DNA of 64,000 nucleotides from Comamonas sp. NLF-1-9 (GTDB lineage: Bacteria; Pseudomonadota; Gammaproteobacteria; Burkholderiales; Burkholderiaceae_C), in assembly GCF_019195435.1 (NCBI RefSeq), contig NZ_CP078069.1:124001-188000 (forward strand). The letters are read 5' to 3'. The position numbers and the translations under genes were made by a program. A model generated the notes under the pieces. It ran no database searches and had not been told where the DNA came from. It worked only from the letters and a program-made list of their open reading frames with translations. Of the stretch, positions 8,563 through 17,481 are shown piece by piece. The first letter of the stretch is position 1. The number at the start of each line of letters is the position of its first letter.

Positions 8563-9158
8563 GGCAGGCGCACACCGGCGGCGCGCAGCAGTCGGGCCAC
8601 GCGGATCAGCGGCAGGCCGACGAGGGCCGTGGGGTCGTCGCTGTCGATGGCCTCCAGCAGCGCAATGCCCAGGCCCTCGCTCTTGGCGCTGCCGGCGCAG
8701 TCGTAAGGGGTTTCGGCGCGCAGGTAGCGCTCGATCTCGTCCGCCTGCAATGTGCGAAAGCGCACGCGCACGCTGGCCAGGTCGGTCTGCAGCAGGCCAC
8801 TGGCCTGGCAGGCGAGGGCGACGGCGGTGTGAAACACCACAGTCTGCCCGCTCATGCGCTGCAGCTGCCGCAGCGCGCGCTCGTGCGTGCCGGGCTTGCC
8901 CAGGGGCTCGCCGGCGAGGTCGGCCACCTGGTCGGAGCCGATCACCAGCGCCTGCGGCTCGCGCGCGGCCACCGCCTGCGCCTTGGCCCGGGCGAGCCGC
9001 AGCGCGAGCGCCGCAGGCGCTTCGCCCGCCTGCGGAGTTTCATCGACTTCAGGGGCCAGGACGCTGAACTCCAGGCGCAGGCGCTGCAGCAGTTCGCGCC
9101 GGTAGCGCGAGGTCGACGCCAGGATGAGCGCGGGCGGGTGAAGGGCGGTTTGCGTCAT
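8559..9158 (-). CDS. yceF: Maf-like nucleoside triphosphate pyrophosphatase (YceF type)
   Basis: A Maf/HAM1-fold protein of 199 residues. It has the start motif LILASTSRYRRELL, the GSDQVADL motif and the SEGLGIALLE segment near the C-terminus. In E. coli the protein next to yceD-rpmF is YceF, which hydrolyses 7-methyl-GTP, and the neighbourhood here is the same, although in this organism the gene is on the opposite strand to yceD. Only 25 bp separate the two divergent starts. Confidence 0.88.
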   Translation of the reverse strand: MTQTALHPPALILASTSRYRRELLQRLRLEFSVLAPEVDETPQAGEAPAALALRLARAKAQAVAAREPQALVIGSDQVADLAGEPLGKPGTHERALRQLQRMSGQTVVFHTAVALACQASGLLQTDLASVRVRFRTLQADEIERYLRAETPYDCAGSAKSEGLGIALLEAIDSDDPTALVGLPLIRVARLLRAAGVRLP

Positions 9159-9183
9159 CGGGCGATTCTCTTACACTGCCTGC

Positions 9184-9738
9184 ATGAGCAAGGCGTTCTC
9201 TGCAGACCGGCTGGATGTGAAGGCCTTCGCGCAGGCCGGCGCGCAGCTGTCGGGGCACGACACGCTGCTGCGCTACAAACGCCTGGCGCAGATGGCGCAC
9301 AAGCTGCACCCCGACTTGCGTGTGGACTGGACGGCGCACGGCGAACTGCGCGAGCGCGCCGGCCTGCCGCCCGCCGTCTGGCTGCAGTTGCAGGCCACGG
9401 CCGAGCTGCCCCTGGTGTGCCAACGCTGCCTGGGCAACGTGGATGTGCCGCTGCAGGTGCAGCGCTGGTTTCGCTTCGTCCCCGATGAGGCCAGCGCCCT
9501 GGAGCAGGACAACGACAGCGAAGAGGATCTGCTCGTGCTCTCGCGCGAGTTCGACCTGCACGAGCTGATCGAGGACGAATTGCTGCTCGATCTGCCCCTG
9601 GTGCCGCGCCACGAGGAATGCCCGGTCGAGCTCAAGATGTCGGTCGGCGAAGAAGAGCTGCAAGAGAGCGCCGCACCCGCGGCGGCCAACCCCTTTGCCG
9701 CCCTGGCCAACTTCAAGCTGCGCGCCCCGGGCAAATGA
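9184..9738 (+). CDS. yceD: YceD/DUF177 family protein
   Basis: A 184-residue DUF177 protein. The family, almost always encoded just before rpmF, is needed for normal 23S rRNA accumulation in bacteria and plant chloroplasts. Visible features are the CQRC pair ([12 protein letters not shown]), the acidic linker ([11 protein letters not shown]) and a Cys at HEECPV, a pattern suggestive of metal binding. It heads the fatty-acid gene run. A TACACT upstream may be its -10 box within the 25-bp divergent gap. Confidence 0.88.
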   Translation: MSKAFSADRLDVKAFAQAGAQLSGHDTLLRYKRLAQMAHKLHPDLRVDWTAHGELRERAGLPPAVWLQLQATAELPLVCQRCLGNVDVPLQVQRWFRFVPDEASALEQDNDSEEDLLVLSREFDLHELIEDELLLDLPLVPRHEECPVELKMSVGEEELQESAAPAAANPFAALANFKLRAPGK

Positions 9739-9763
9739 GCGTGGACGCTCGGGGCGTTTCATT

Positions 9764-9769
9764 TATAAT
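9764..9769 (+). promoter_or_regulatory. Putative rpmF promoter (-10 box)
   Basis: A perfect TATAAT lies 26 bp after the yceD stop and about 85 bp ahead of rpmF, in otherwise GC-rich sequence. No strong -35 box was seen. It would allow L32 to be made independently of yceD. Confidence 0.45.
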
Positions 9770-9853
9770 CGCCGGTTTCGCGTAAGCCTGCTGAGTTTGC
9801 GGCCGGGCTGGGCGCGCCGCTTCAGTTACCCCAAGACATCAGGATCTCGCACC

Positions 9854-10045
9854 ATGGCTGTTCAGCAAAACAAGAAGTCCCCCTCCAAGCGGGGCATGCA
9901 CCGCTCGCACAACGCGCTCAAGACGCCGGGCACGGCGCTCGAGCCAACCACGGGCGAAGTGCATCTGCGCCACCACATCAGCCCCAACGGCTACTACCGC
10001 GGCCGCCAGGTCATCAAGGCCAAGGGCGACGACGGCGAGCTCTGA
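9854..10045 (+). CDS. rpmF: 50S ribosomal protein L32
   Basis: A 63-residue ribosomal protein L32, starting [20 protein letters not shown]. It has no CxxC pairs, so it is the zinc-independent form. The ATG at 9854 is chosen because it gives the exact family N-terminus; a longer in-frame reading has no family match. A strong terminator hairpin follows at 10075. Confidence 0.97.
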   Translation: MAVQQNKKSPSKRGMHRSHNALKTPGTALEPTTGEVHLRHHISPNGYYRGRQVIKAKGDDGEL

Positions 10046-10074
10046 TCGCCCGCTGCGGCCCAGCGCAACTGCCG

Positions 10075-10118
10075 GGGCCCGCTGCTACCTCAGGGTAGCG
10101 CGGGCCCTTGTCGTTTTT
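10075..10118 (+). terminator. Rho-independent terminator after rpmF
   Basis: The stem GGGCCCGC(T)GCTACC pairs with GGTAGC GCGGGCCC, giving 14 pairs with a single bulged T and a 3-nt loop. It is followed by TTGTCGTTTTT. It should reduce transcription into plsX, which has its own candidate promoter directly downstream. Confidence 0.75.
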
Positions 10119-10145
10119 GGTGCAGCCGCTTGCAAGTGACACAAT
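10117..10145 (+). promoter_or_regulatory. Putative plsX promoter
   Basis: TTGGTG (10117-10122) and CACAAT (10140-10145) are separated by 17 bp and lie 28 bp before plsX, overlapping the tail of the rpmF terminator. It is a plausible sigma-70 promoter for the fatty-acid genes. Confidence 0.4.
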
Positions 10146-10172
10146 CGCCGCCATTGCAAACACGAACACACG

Positions 10173-11222
10173 ATGATTACCCTGGCAGTCGATTGCATGG
10201 GTGGCGACCATGGACCGCAGGTGACGCTCGCGGCCTGCCGCCGCTTTCTGGAGGCGCATGAAGACGCGCAATTGCTGCTGGTAGGCCAGTTGCCGCAGGT
10301 GCAGGCGCTGAGCCACGCGCGCGCGCACGCGGTGGCCGCCAGCGAGGTGGTAGCGATGGACGATTCGGTGGAGGTGGCGCTGCGCCGCAAGAAGGATTCG
10401 TCCATGCGCGTGGCCATCCAGCAGGTCAAGGACGGCGCCGCCCAGGCGGCCGTCTCCGCGGGCAATACCGGCGCGCTGATGGCGACCGCGCGCTACCTGC
10501 TCAAGACCCTGGAGGGCATAGACCGCCCGGCCATCGCCACGCAGATCCCCAATGCCCGGGGAGGCGCCACGACGGTGCTCGATCTGGGCGCCAACGTCGA
10601 TTGCAGCGCCGAGAACCTGCTGCAGTTCGCCATCATGGGCTCGGCCCTGGTGGCGGTGCTCAAGGGCGAGCCGCGCCCCACGGTAGGCCTGCTTAACGTC
10701 GGCGAGGAGGCGATCAAGGGCAGCGAACTCATCAAGCAGGCCGCCGAGCTGCTGCGCACGGCCGGCGCGCGCGGCGATCTGAACTTCATCGGCAATGTCG
10801 AGGGCAACGACATCTTCCGCGGCGTGGCCGACATCGTGGTCTGCGACGGCTTTGTCGGCAATGTCGCGCTCAAGACCATAGAGGGGCTGGCCTCGATGAT
10901 TGGCGGCTTCATGAAGGAAGAGTTCTCGCGCAGCATTTTTACCAAATTTGCGGCGATCGTCGCCTATCCGGTGCTATCTGCGCTCAAAAGGCGCATGGAT
11001 CACCGGCGTTACAACGGCGCCGCCCTGCTCGGGCTGCGCGGCCTGGTGTTCAAGAGCCATGGTTCGGCCGATGCGCTGGCCTTCGAGCAGGCGCTGGTGC
11101 GCGCGTATGATGCGGCGCGCAATGACCTGCTGGCGCAAGTGCGCGGCCAGGTCGCTCGCGCGGCACCCTTGCTGGCTGCCGCAGAAACGGCCCTTGAGAC
11201 CACCGCCTCGCCAGGACTTTGA
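10173..11222 (+). CDS. plsX: Phosphate acyltransferase PlsX
   Basis: PlsX makes acyl-phosphate from acyl-ACP, the first committed step to phosphatidic acid in the PlsX/PlsY route. The 349-residue protein begins [14 protein letters not shown] and carries [10 protein letters not shown] and [16 protein letters not shown], all family signatures. It overlaps fabH by one base. The pairing plsX-fabH is conserved in most bacteria and links phospholipid and fatty-acid synthesis. Confidence 0.97.
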   Translation: MITLAVDCMGGDHGPQVTLAACRRFLEAHEDAQLLLVGQLPQVQALSHARAHAVAASEVVAMDDSVEVALRRKKDSSMRVAIQQVKDGAAQAAVSAGNTGALMATARYLLKTLEGIDRPAIATQIPNARGGATTVLDLGANVDCSAENLLQFAIMGSALVAVLKGEPRPTVGLLNVGEEAIKGSELIKQAAELLRTAGARGDLNFIGNVEGNDIFRGVADIVVCDGFVGNVALKTIEGLASMIGGFMKEEFSRSIFTKFAAIVAYPVLSALKRRMDHRRYNGAALLGLRGLVFKSHGSADALAFEQALVRAYDAARNDLLAQVRGQVARAAPLLAAAETALETTASPGL

Positions 11223-12199
11223 TGAGACGCTATTCACGCATAGTCGGCACGGGCAGCCATCTGCCGCCCCGCCGAGTCAGCAACGATGAGCTTGCCGCGC
11301 AACTGGCGCGCCAGGGGGTAGAGACTTCCGACGAATGGATCGTCGAGCGCACCGGCATCCATGCGCGCCACTTCGCCGAACCCGAGGTCAGCAGCAGCGA
11401 CCTGGCCGAGCACGCGGCGCGCAAGGCGCTGGAGGCGGCGGGCCTGGGCGCCGACGACATCGACCTGATCATCGTCGCCACGTCCACGCCGGACATGGTC
11501 TTTCCCTCCACGGCCTGCATCCTGCAGCACAAGCTGGGCATTGCCGGCTGCCCGGCCTTCGACGTGCAGGCGGTGTGCACCGGCTTTGTGTACGCGCTGG
11601 CCGTGGCCGACGCCATGGTGCAGGCAGGAAGCGCGCGTTGCGCTCTGGTCGTCGGCGCCGAGGTTTTCAGTCGCATTCTCGATTTTTCCGACCGCACTAC
11701 CTGCGTGCTGTTTGGCGACGGCGCTGGCGCGGTGGTGCTGCAGGCGAGCGATACGCCGGGCATCCTGGCCAGCGACTTGAACGCCGACGGCCAGCACGTC
11801 GGCCTGCTGTGCGTGCCCGGCCATGTCTCGGGCGGAGCGGTACTCGGGGATCCGCTGCTCAAGATGGACGGGCAGGCGGTGTTCAAGCTGGCGGTGAGCG
11901 TGCTTGAAAAGACCGCCCACGCCACGCTGGAGAAGGCCGGCGTCGCCGAGTCCGAAGTGGACTGGCTGGTGCCGCACCAGGCCAATATCCGCATCATGCA
12001 AAGCGCTGCGCGCCGGCTGCACCTGCCGATGGAAAAGGTCGTGGTCACCGTGGGCGAGCATGGCAATACCTCGGCCGCCTCGATTCCGCTGGCGCTGGAC
12101 CATGCGGTGCGCGCCGGCCAGATCCAGCCGGGCCATCAAGTCCTGATCGAAGGCGTGGGCGGCGGCTTCACCTGGGGTTCGTTGCTTGTAAAAATGTAG
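11222..12199 (+). CDS. fabH: 3-oxoacyl-ACP synthase III
   Basis: FabH starts fatty-acid synthesis by condensing acetyl-CoA with malonyl-ACP. The catalytic triad is present as Cys119 (VCTGFV), His252 (PHQANIR) and Asn282 (HGNTSAAS). The 325-residue frame starts at the ATG at 11222, which shares its A with the plsX stop (TGATG); a TTG one codon earlier is less likely. The stop codon TAG at 12197-12199 lies inside repeat copy 4. Confidence 0.97.
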   Translation: MRRYSRIVGTGSHLPPRRVSNDELAAQLARQGVETSDEWIVERTGIHARHFAEPEVSSSDLAEHAARKALEAAGLGADDIDLIIVATSTPDMVFPSTACILQHKLGIAGCPAFDVQAVCTGFVYALAVADAMVQAGSARCALVVGAEVFSRILDFSDRTTCVLFGDGAGAVVLQASDTPGILASDLNADGQHVGLLCVPGHVSGGAVLGDPLLKMDGQAVFKLAVSVLEKTAHATLEKAGVAESEVDWLVPHQANIRIMQSAARRLHLPMEKVVVTVGEHGNTSAASIPLALDHAVRAGQIQPGHQVLIEGVGGGFTWGSLLVKM

Positions 12200-12240
12200 C
12201 TGCTTGCGCTTGCTGGACAAGCGTTACAGCCGGATTTGAT
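12191..12240 (-). repeat. Dispersed hairpin repeat, copy 4 (supplies fabH stop)
   Basis: Reverse orientation. A perfect stem CGCTTG (12207-12212) / CAAGCG (12218-12223) closes loop CTGGA. Flanks are TGTAGCTGCTTG on the left and TTACAGCCGGATTTGAT on the right. The TAG of the left flank is the fabH stop codon; the copy ends 11 bp before fabD. Confidence 0.85.
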
Positions 12241-12251
12241 GCTTAACTGAT

Positions 12252-13205
12252 ATGGCAGTCACATTTGCTTTTGTCTTTCCCGGTCAGGGCTCGCAGTCGG
12301 TGGGCATGCTCGACGCCTGGGGCGATCACCCGGTGGTGGCGCAGACGCTGGCCGAAGCGTCCGAGGCGCTGCATGAAGACATCGGCGCGCTGATCCACAA
12401 CGGGCCCAAGGAACAGCTGGCGCTCACCACCAACACCCAGCCGGTGATGCTGGTCGCCGGCGTCGCCGCCTGGCGCGTGTGGCGCGCCGAAGGCGGCGCC
12501 CTGCCGGTGGCGCTGGCGGGGCATTCGCTGGGCGAATACAGCGCCCTCGTGGCCGCCGGCGTGCTCAGCCTGGCGCAGGCCGCGCCCCTGGTGCGCCTGC
12601 GCGCTCAGGCGATGCAGGACGCGGTGCCGGTCGGCGCGGGCGCGATGGCCGCCATCCTGGGCCTGCCGGCCGAGCAGGTGGAGGCGGGCTGCCGCCAGGC
12701 CAGCGAGGCGTTTCCCGCCGGCTCGGGCGAGGTGGTGGAAGCGGTGAACTTCAACGACCCGGCGCAGACGGTGATCGCAGGTACGCGCGAGGGCGTGGCC
12801 CGCGGCTGCGAGCTGCTCAAGACCATGGGCGCCAAACGCGCGCTCACGCTGCCGGTGTCGGCGCCGTTTCACTCCAGCCTGATGAAGCCGGCGGCGGAAA
12901 AACTGCGCCAGGCGCTCGCCGAGCTGAGCCTGGCGCCGCCGCAGATTGACGTGGTCAACAACGTCGATGTGGCGGTGCAGCACGAGCCCGAGGCGATCCG
13001 CGATGCGCTCTACCGCCAGGCCTTCGGGCCGGTGCGCTGGGTGCAGTGCGTGCAGGCGCTGAGCGCACGCGGCGCCAGCCACATCATCGAATGCGGTCCG
13101 GGCAAGGCGTTGAGCGGCATGGTCAAGCGCATCGACGCCGCACTGGTGGCCGCCAGCCTGCACGACCCCGTGTCGCTGGCCGAAGTCAAGGAGTTGCTTG
13201 CATGA
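12252..13205 (+). CDS. fabD: Malonyl-CoA:ACP transacylase
   Basis: FabD loads malonyl groups onto ACP. The 317-residue protein has the FPGQGSQ start, nucleophile Ser92 in GHSLGEYS and the catalytic His207 in SAPFHSS. It follows fabH across repeat copy 4 and overlaps fabG by four bases (ATGA). Confidence 0.97.
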   Translation: MAVTFAFVFPGQGSQSVGMLDAWGDHPVVAQTLAEASEALHEDIGALIHNGPKEQLALTTNTQPVMLVAGVAAWRVWRAEGGALPVALAGHSLGEYSALVAAGVLSLAQAAPLVRLRAQAMQDAVPVGAGAMAAILGLPAEQVEAGCRQASEAFPAGSGEVVEAVNFNDPAQTVIAGTREGVARGCELLKTMGAKRALTLPVSAPFHSSLMKPAAEKLRQALAELSLAPPQIDVVNNVDVAVQHEPEAIRDALYRQAFGPVRWVQCVQALSARGASHIIECGPGKALSGMVKRIDAALVAASLHDPVSLAEVKELLA

Positions 13206-13942
13206 ACACCCCCGCATCTGCGCGCATCGCGCTTGTTACCGGCGCTACCCGCGGCATAGGCGCGGCCGTCGCTGCGGAGCTGGCCCGGCGTGGCATGCTG
13301 GTCGTGGGCACGGCGACATCGAGCGAGGGCGCGGCGCGCATCGGCCAGGCGCTGGCGCCGCACGGCGGCCAGGGCGTGGTGCTGGACGTGACCGAGGCAG
13401 CGGCGGTCGACGCCGCCATCGACGCCATCGTCAAGACGCATGGCGGCCTGCACGTGCTGGTGAACAACGCCGGCATCACGCGCGACCAGCTGGCCATGCG
13501 CATGAAGGACGAAGACTGGGACGCGGTGATGGACACCAACCTCAAGGCGGTGTTTCGCGTCAGCCGCGCGGCGATCCGCCCGATGATGAAGCAGCGCAAC
13601 GGCCGCATCATCAGCATCACCAGCGTGGTCGGCGCCTCGGGCAACCCGGGCCAGGCCAATTACGCGGCTGCCAAGGCGGGCGTGGCCGGCATGACGCGTG
13701 CGCTGGCGCGCGAGCTGGCCAGCCGCGGCATCACGGTCAACTGCGTGGCGCCGGGTTTCATCGCCACCGACATGACCGCCGGCCTGCCCGAGGAGCAGCA
13801 CAAGGCGCTGCTCGGCCAGATTCCCCTGGGGCGCCTGGGCAGTCCAGAGGACGTCGCCCACGCCGTGGCCTATCTGGCCAGCCCAGAGGCCGGCTACGTC
13901 ACCGGGCAGGAGCTGCACGTCAACGGCGGCATGTACATGTAG
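13202..13942 (+). CDS. fabG: 3-oxoacyl-ACP reductase
   Basis: FabG is the NADPH-dependent ketoreductase of the elongation cycle. The 246-residue short-chain dehydrogenase has TGATRGIG for cofactor binding, NNAG, and the catalytic Ser141, Tyr154 and Lys158 (YAAAK). The start at 13202 overlaps the fabD stop; longer in-frame starts upstream lie inside fabD and do not match the family. Confidence 0.97.
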   Translation: MNTPASARIALVTGATRGIGAAVAAELARRGMLVVGTATSSEGAARIGQALAPHGGQGVVLDVTEAAAVDAAIDAIVKTHGGLHVLVNNAGITRDQLAMRMKDEDWDAVMDTNLKAVFRVSRAAIRPMMKQRNGRIISITSVVGASGNPGQANYAAAKAGVAGMTRALARELASRGITVNCVAPGFIATDMTAGLPEEQHKALLGQIPLGRLGSPEDVAHAVAYLASPEAGYVTGQELHVNGGMYM

Positions 13943-13996
13943 GACGGGGCGCCGGGCGCCGCCCGGCGGGCAGGCTGCGGCCATATGCCGTGCGGC

Positions 13997-14278
<282 letters not shown>

Positions 14279-14343
14279 ACGCCCCTGCTGCCACCCTGCA
14301 TGGTGCCGGGGCCGGGCAGTTCTCATTTTGGAAAGCTGAACGC

Positions 14344-15588
14344 ATGAGCCGACGTCGCGTCGTCGTGACCGGCCTGGGTTGCGTCACCCCCGTGGGAAAC
14401 ACGGTGCGTGAGGCCTGGGCCAACATTCTGGCTGGCCGCTCCGGTATCGGCCCCATCACGCGCTTTGACGCCTCCGCCTTCGCCTGCCGCATCGCCGGCG
14501 AGGTCAAGGGCTTCGACCTGGATGCCTACATGACATCCAAGGAGGCGCGCACCATGGATACCTTCATCCACTACGGCATCGCCGCGGCCGAGGAGGCGGT
14601 GCGCGACGCCGGCCTGCCCGTGGGCGACGCGCTGAGCGAGGAGCTGGCGGTGCGCATAGGCTGCATCGTCGGGTCCGGCATAGGCGGGCTGCCGCTGATC
14701 GAGAACACGCACGCCGAGCTCGCGGCGCGCGGGCCGCGGCGCATCACGCCGTTTTTCGTGCCCGCGTCCATCATCAACATGGTGGCCGGGCATGTGTCCA
14801 TGCGCTTTGGCTTCAAGGGCCCCAACCTCTCGGTGGTCACGGCCTGCACGACCGGCCTGCACTGCATAGGGGAGGCGGCGCGCAAGATTGAATATGGCGA
14901 TGCCGACGTGATCGTCGCCGGCGGCACCGAAGCGACGGTCTCGCCGCTGGGCGTGGGTGGCTTTGCCGCGATGCGCGCGCTGTCCACGCGCAACGACGAC
15001 CCCGAAGGTGCCTCGCGCCCCTGGGACAAGGACCGCGACGGCTTCGTGCTTGGCGAAGGCGCGGGCGTGCTGGTGCTCGAGGAATACGAGCATGCCAAGG
15101 CGCGCGGCGCGAAGATGTATGCCGAGCTCTCGGGCTACGGCATGAGCGCCGACGCCGGTCACATGACCGCGCCGAACATGGACGGCCCCCGGCGCGCCAT
15201 GCTGGCAGCGCTGCACAACGCCGGAGTCAATGCCGACGAGGTCGACTACCTCAACGCCCACGGCACCTCCACCCCGCTGGGCGACGTCAACGAAACCAAT
15301 GCGATCAAGGCGGCGCTGGGCGATGCGGCGCGCAAGCTGGTGGTGAGCTCGACCAAGTCCATGACCGGGCATCTGCTGGGCGGCGCCGGCGGCATAGAGA
15401 GCGTGTTCACCGTGCTGAGCTTGCACGAGCAAAAAGTGCCGCCCACGATCAATCTGCTCAACCAGGATCCCGAGTGCGACCTGGACTACTGCGCCAACAC
15501 GGCGCGCGACATGCCGGTCAAGGTCGCGCTCAAGAACAACTTCGGTTTTGGTGGAACCAACGGCACGCTGGTATTTCGGCGTGTATGA
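14344..15588 (+). CDS. fabF: 3-oxoacyl-ACP synthase II
   Basis: FabF elongates acyl-ACP by condensation with malonyl-ACP. The 414-residue thiolase-fold enzyme has nucleophile Cys168 (VTACTTGLH) and the two histidines in NAHGTSTPLGD and SMTGHLLGGAG, plus FGFGGTNG at the C-terminus. The gene ends the core fab cluster. Confidence 0.97.
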   Translation: MSRRRVVVTGLGCVTPVGNTVREAWANILAGRSGIGPITRFDASAFACRIAGEVKGFDLDAYMTSKEARTMDTFIHYGIAAAEEAVRDAGLPVGDALSEELAVRIGCIVGSGIGGLPLIENTHAELAARGPRRITPFFVPASIINMVAGHVSMRFGFKGPNLSVVTACTTGLHCIGEAARKIEYGDADVIVAGGTEATVSPLGVGGFAAMRALSTRNDDPEGASRPWDKDRDGFVLGEGAGVLVLEEYEHAKARGAKMYAELSGYGMSADAGHMTAPNMDGPRRAMLAALHNAGVNADEVDYLNAHGTSTPLGDVNETNAIKAALGDAARKLVVSSTKSMTGHLLGGAGGIESVFTVLSLHEQKVPPTINLLNQDPECDLDYCANTARDMPVKVALKNNFGFGGTNGTLVFRRV

Positions 15589-15624
15589 GCCCCTTGGCCC
15601 GGGGCGCTGCGCGGGCCTGAGTTG

Positions 15625-16119
15625 ATGTCCGCACGCATTTGCCATCAGGCCCCGGCTGCCTCCTGCCCTCTTGCCCCCGCTGCATCGGCGGGCGTGGCTG
15701 CGCTCACGCTCTCGACGGGCGGGCTGGCGCTGCTGCTCGCCTGGCGGCTGTCCCAGGCGCCGAGCGCGGCCGCGGCCCTGGCGGGCGCGCTGGTCTGGCT
15801 GGCCAGCGCGCTGCTGGCCTGGCGCTGGTGGCGGGCCGGTGCAAGCGGCGTTTTGCAGTGGGACACGCAGCAGTGGCTGCTGTGTGGCGAAGGCGGCGAC
15901 GCCGTGCCCTGCGGCGCGCCCGAGGTTTGCCTGGATTTGCAGCGCCTGATGTTGGTGCGCGTGAGGCCGCAGGGCAGGGCAGCGCAATGGCTTTGGCTGC
16001 AGCACCGCGGCCCGGCTCAGGGCTGGTCGGCCCTGCGCAGGGCGGTGTTTGCCGGGGGCGCACAGGCGCGTGCGGCCGCAGTGCCGGCGCCGGTCATGGC
16101 GCCCGAGGGCCGCACATGA
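15625..16119 (+). CDS. Small membrane protein of unknown function between fabF and rpoE (YgfX-like pattern)
   Basis: The 164-residue protein has two adjacent membrane segments (about residues 22-40 and 46-66) and a soluble tail with a Trp-rich pattern (LQWDTQQWLL, WLWLQHRGPAQGWSALRRAVF). The layout of two helices followed by a small C-terminal domain ending in a W-x-x-LRR segment recalls the YgfX/CptA family, but this is inference from pattern and the family assignment is weak. It overlaps rpoE by four bases (ATGA), so it may be coexpressed with the sigma factor. Confidence 0.7.
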   Translation: MSARICHQAPAASCPLAPAASAGVAALTLSTGGLALLLAWRLSQAPSAAAALAGALVWLASALLAWRWWRAGASGVLQWDTQQWLLCGEGGDAVPCGAPEVCLDLQRLMLVRVRPQGRAAQWLWLQHRGPAQGWSALRRAVFAGGAQARAAAVPAPVMAPEGRT

Positions 16120-16748
16120 GCGGCGAAGACGCCCCCGAGACGCCGGTCAACAGCGACATGCAGCTGGTCGAGCGCACCGTCGCGGGCGACCAGCGCGCCT
16201 ACGAGCTGCTGGTGATCAAGTACCAGCGCCGCATCGAGCGCCTGATCGGCCGCATGGTGCGCGACGTCGACCTGGTGCAGGACATCGCCCAGGAAACCTT
16301 TTTGCGCGCCTATCGGGCGCTGCACCAGTTTCGCGGGGATGCGCAGTTTTATACCTGGTTGTATCGCATAGCCGTCAATACCGCGAAGAAGACGCTGATG
16401 GACCTCAAGCGCGATCCGCTCATCACCGAAAGTGCGCTGCGCAAGGCCTCCGACGAAGACGATGAAACTTCCGTGTTCACCCGCGAACTAACGACCGGCG
16501 AAACACCGGAGACGGTGCTGGCGGCGCAGGAAGTGGCGCAGGCCGTGAATGCGGCGCTGGAGGCCTTGCCGGCCGAGTTGCGCCAGGCGGTGACGCTGCG
16601 CGAAATCGAAGGCTTGAGCTACGAAGAGATCGCGCAGGCCATGGCCTGCCCCATAGGCACCGTGCGCTCGCGGATCTTTCGCGCACGTGAAGCGATCTCG
16701 GCCAAGGTCAAGCCCCTGCTGGAGCAACGCACGGGCAAGCGCTGGTAG
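16116..16748 (+). CDS. rpoE: RNA polymerase sigma factor RpoE (ECF, sigma-E)
   Basis: A 210-residue extracytoplasmic-function sigma factor. Region 2 (YELLVIKYQRRIERLIGRMVRD, then DIAQETFLRAYRAL) and region 4 (LPAELRQAVTLREIEGLSYEEIA with IGTVRSRIFRARE) match sigma-E. It directs the envelope-stress regulon and is followed by its anti-sigma factor gene rseA and the periplasmic protease mucD. The ATG at 16116 overlaps the preceding gene. Confidence 0.96.
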   Translation: MSGEDAPETPVNSDMQLVERTVAGDQRAYELLVIKYQRRIERLIGRMVRDVDLVQDIAQETFLRAYRALHQFRGDAQFYTWLYRIAVNTAKKTLMDLKRDPLITESALRKASDEDDETSVFTRELTTGETPETVLAAQEVAQAVNAALEALPAELRQAVTLREIEGLSYEEIAQAMACPIGTVRSRIFRAREAISAKVKPLLEQRTGKRW

Positions 16749-16791
16749 AGGTCTGGATGGTGACAGTTGGAGACAGAATCGGGACAAGGCC

Positions 16792-17397
16792 ATGATTGAG
16801 CAAGATGCTATGTACGAACGCCTGTCGGCTCTGGCTGACGGCGAGCTGGCGGAGCATGAATGCGCCGAGGTGCTGGCCTATGCGGGCTCCGAGTCGGGCC
16901 GCGCGGCCTGGCAGGCTTACCACGTGATTGGCGACGTGATGCGTGGTGTGCCGGTGGCGCCCACGCTCGACGCGAACATGCTGCAGCGCCTGCGCGCGCA
17001 GCTCGCGCAGGAGACGCTTGCCCTGGGCCCGCGTGCCGTGGCCGCGCCCGTCGCGCGCCTGGATCAGACGCAGCGCGAAGCGGCCAACGCTTCGCTGTGG
17101 CACTGGCGGCTGGCGGCAGGTTTTGCCTCCTTGACCGCGGCCGTGGCGCTGGGCTGGACCGCCTATGGCAGCCTGGGCGGCGCCCAGCAAGGGGCGCAGC
17201 TCGCGCATGCGCAGTTGCCCGCAGCGGGCGCGCCAGCCACGGTGGCATCGGCCCTGGTCGTGAACGAGCAGAACATCATTCGCGACCCGCGCCTCGATGA
17301 AATCATGCGCCAGACCGGACGCAACAACGGCATGAGCGTGATCATGCGCGAACCGCTGTTTCGCAACGCTTCGCTGGAATCCGGGGCGCGCCCTTGA
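16792..17397 (+). CDS. rseA: Sigma-E factor negative regulatory protein RseA (MucA-like)
   Basis: A 201-residue anti-sigma factor. The N-terminal domain (MYERLSALADGELAEHE, WQAYHVIGDVMRG) matches the RseA sigma-binding domain. A single membrane segment follows (about residues 103-123, LAAGFASLTAAVALGWTAYG), then a periplasmic C-terminal domain. It should hold sigma-E at the membrane until cleaved under envelope stress. No rseB gene follows; mucD comes directly after. Confidence 0.9.
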   Translation: MIEQDAMYERLSALADGELAEHECAEVLAYAGSESGRAAWQAYHVIGDVMRGVPVAPTLDANMLQRLRAQLAQETLALGPRAVAAPVARLDQTQREAANASLWHWRLAAGFASLTAAVALGWTAYGSLGGAQQGAQLAHAQLPAAGAPATVASALVVNEQNIIRDPRLDEIMRQTGRNNGMSVIMREPLFRNASLESGARP

Positions 17398-17481
17398 ATC
17401 TTGCCGCGCGCTCTCTTTGTGCGGCCGCACCGGCTCTGCGCGCTCTTGCGTGCCGCCCGAACCCCGAATGAGGACATGACG

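Noticed and set aside
10935-10990. Possible further repeat copy in plsX (CAAATTTGCGG ... GGTGCTATCTGCGCTCAAAAG)
   Set aside because: Only scattered matches to the flanks and no central arms. It encodes an ordinary PlsX segment, so chance similarity is more likely.
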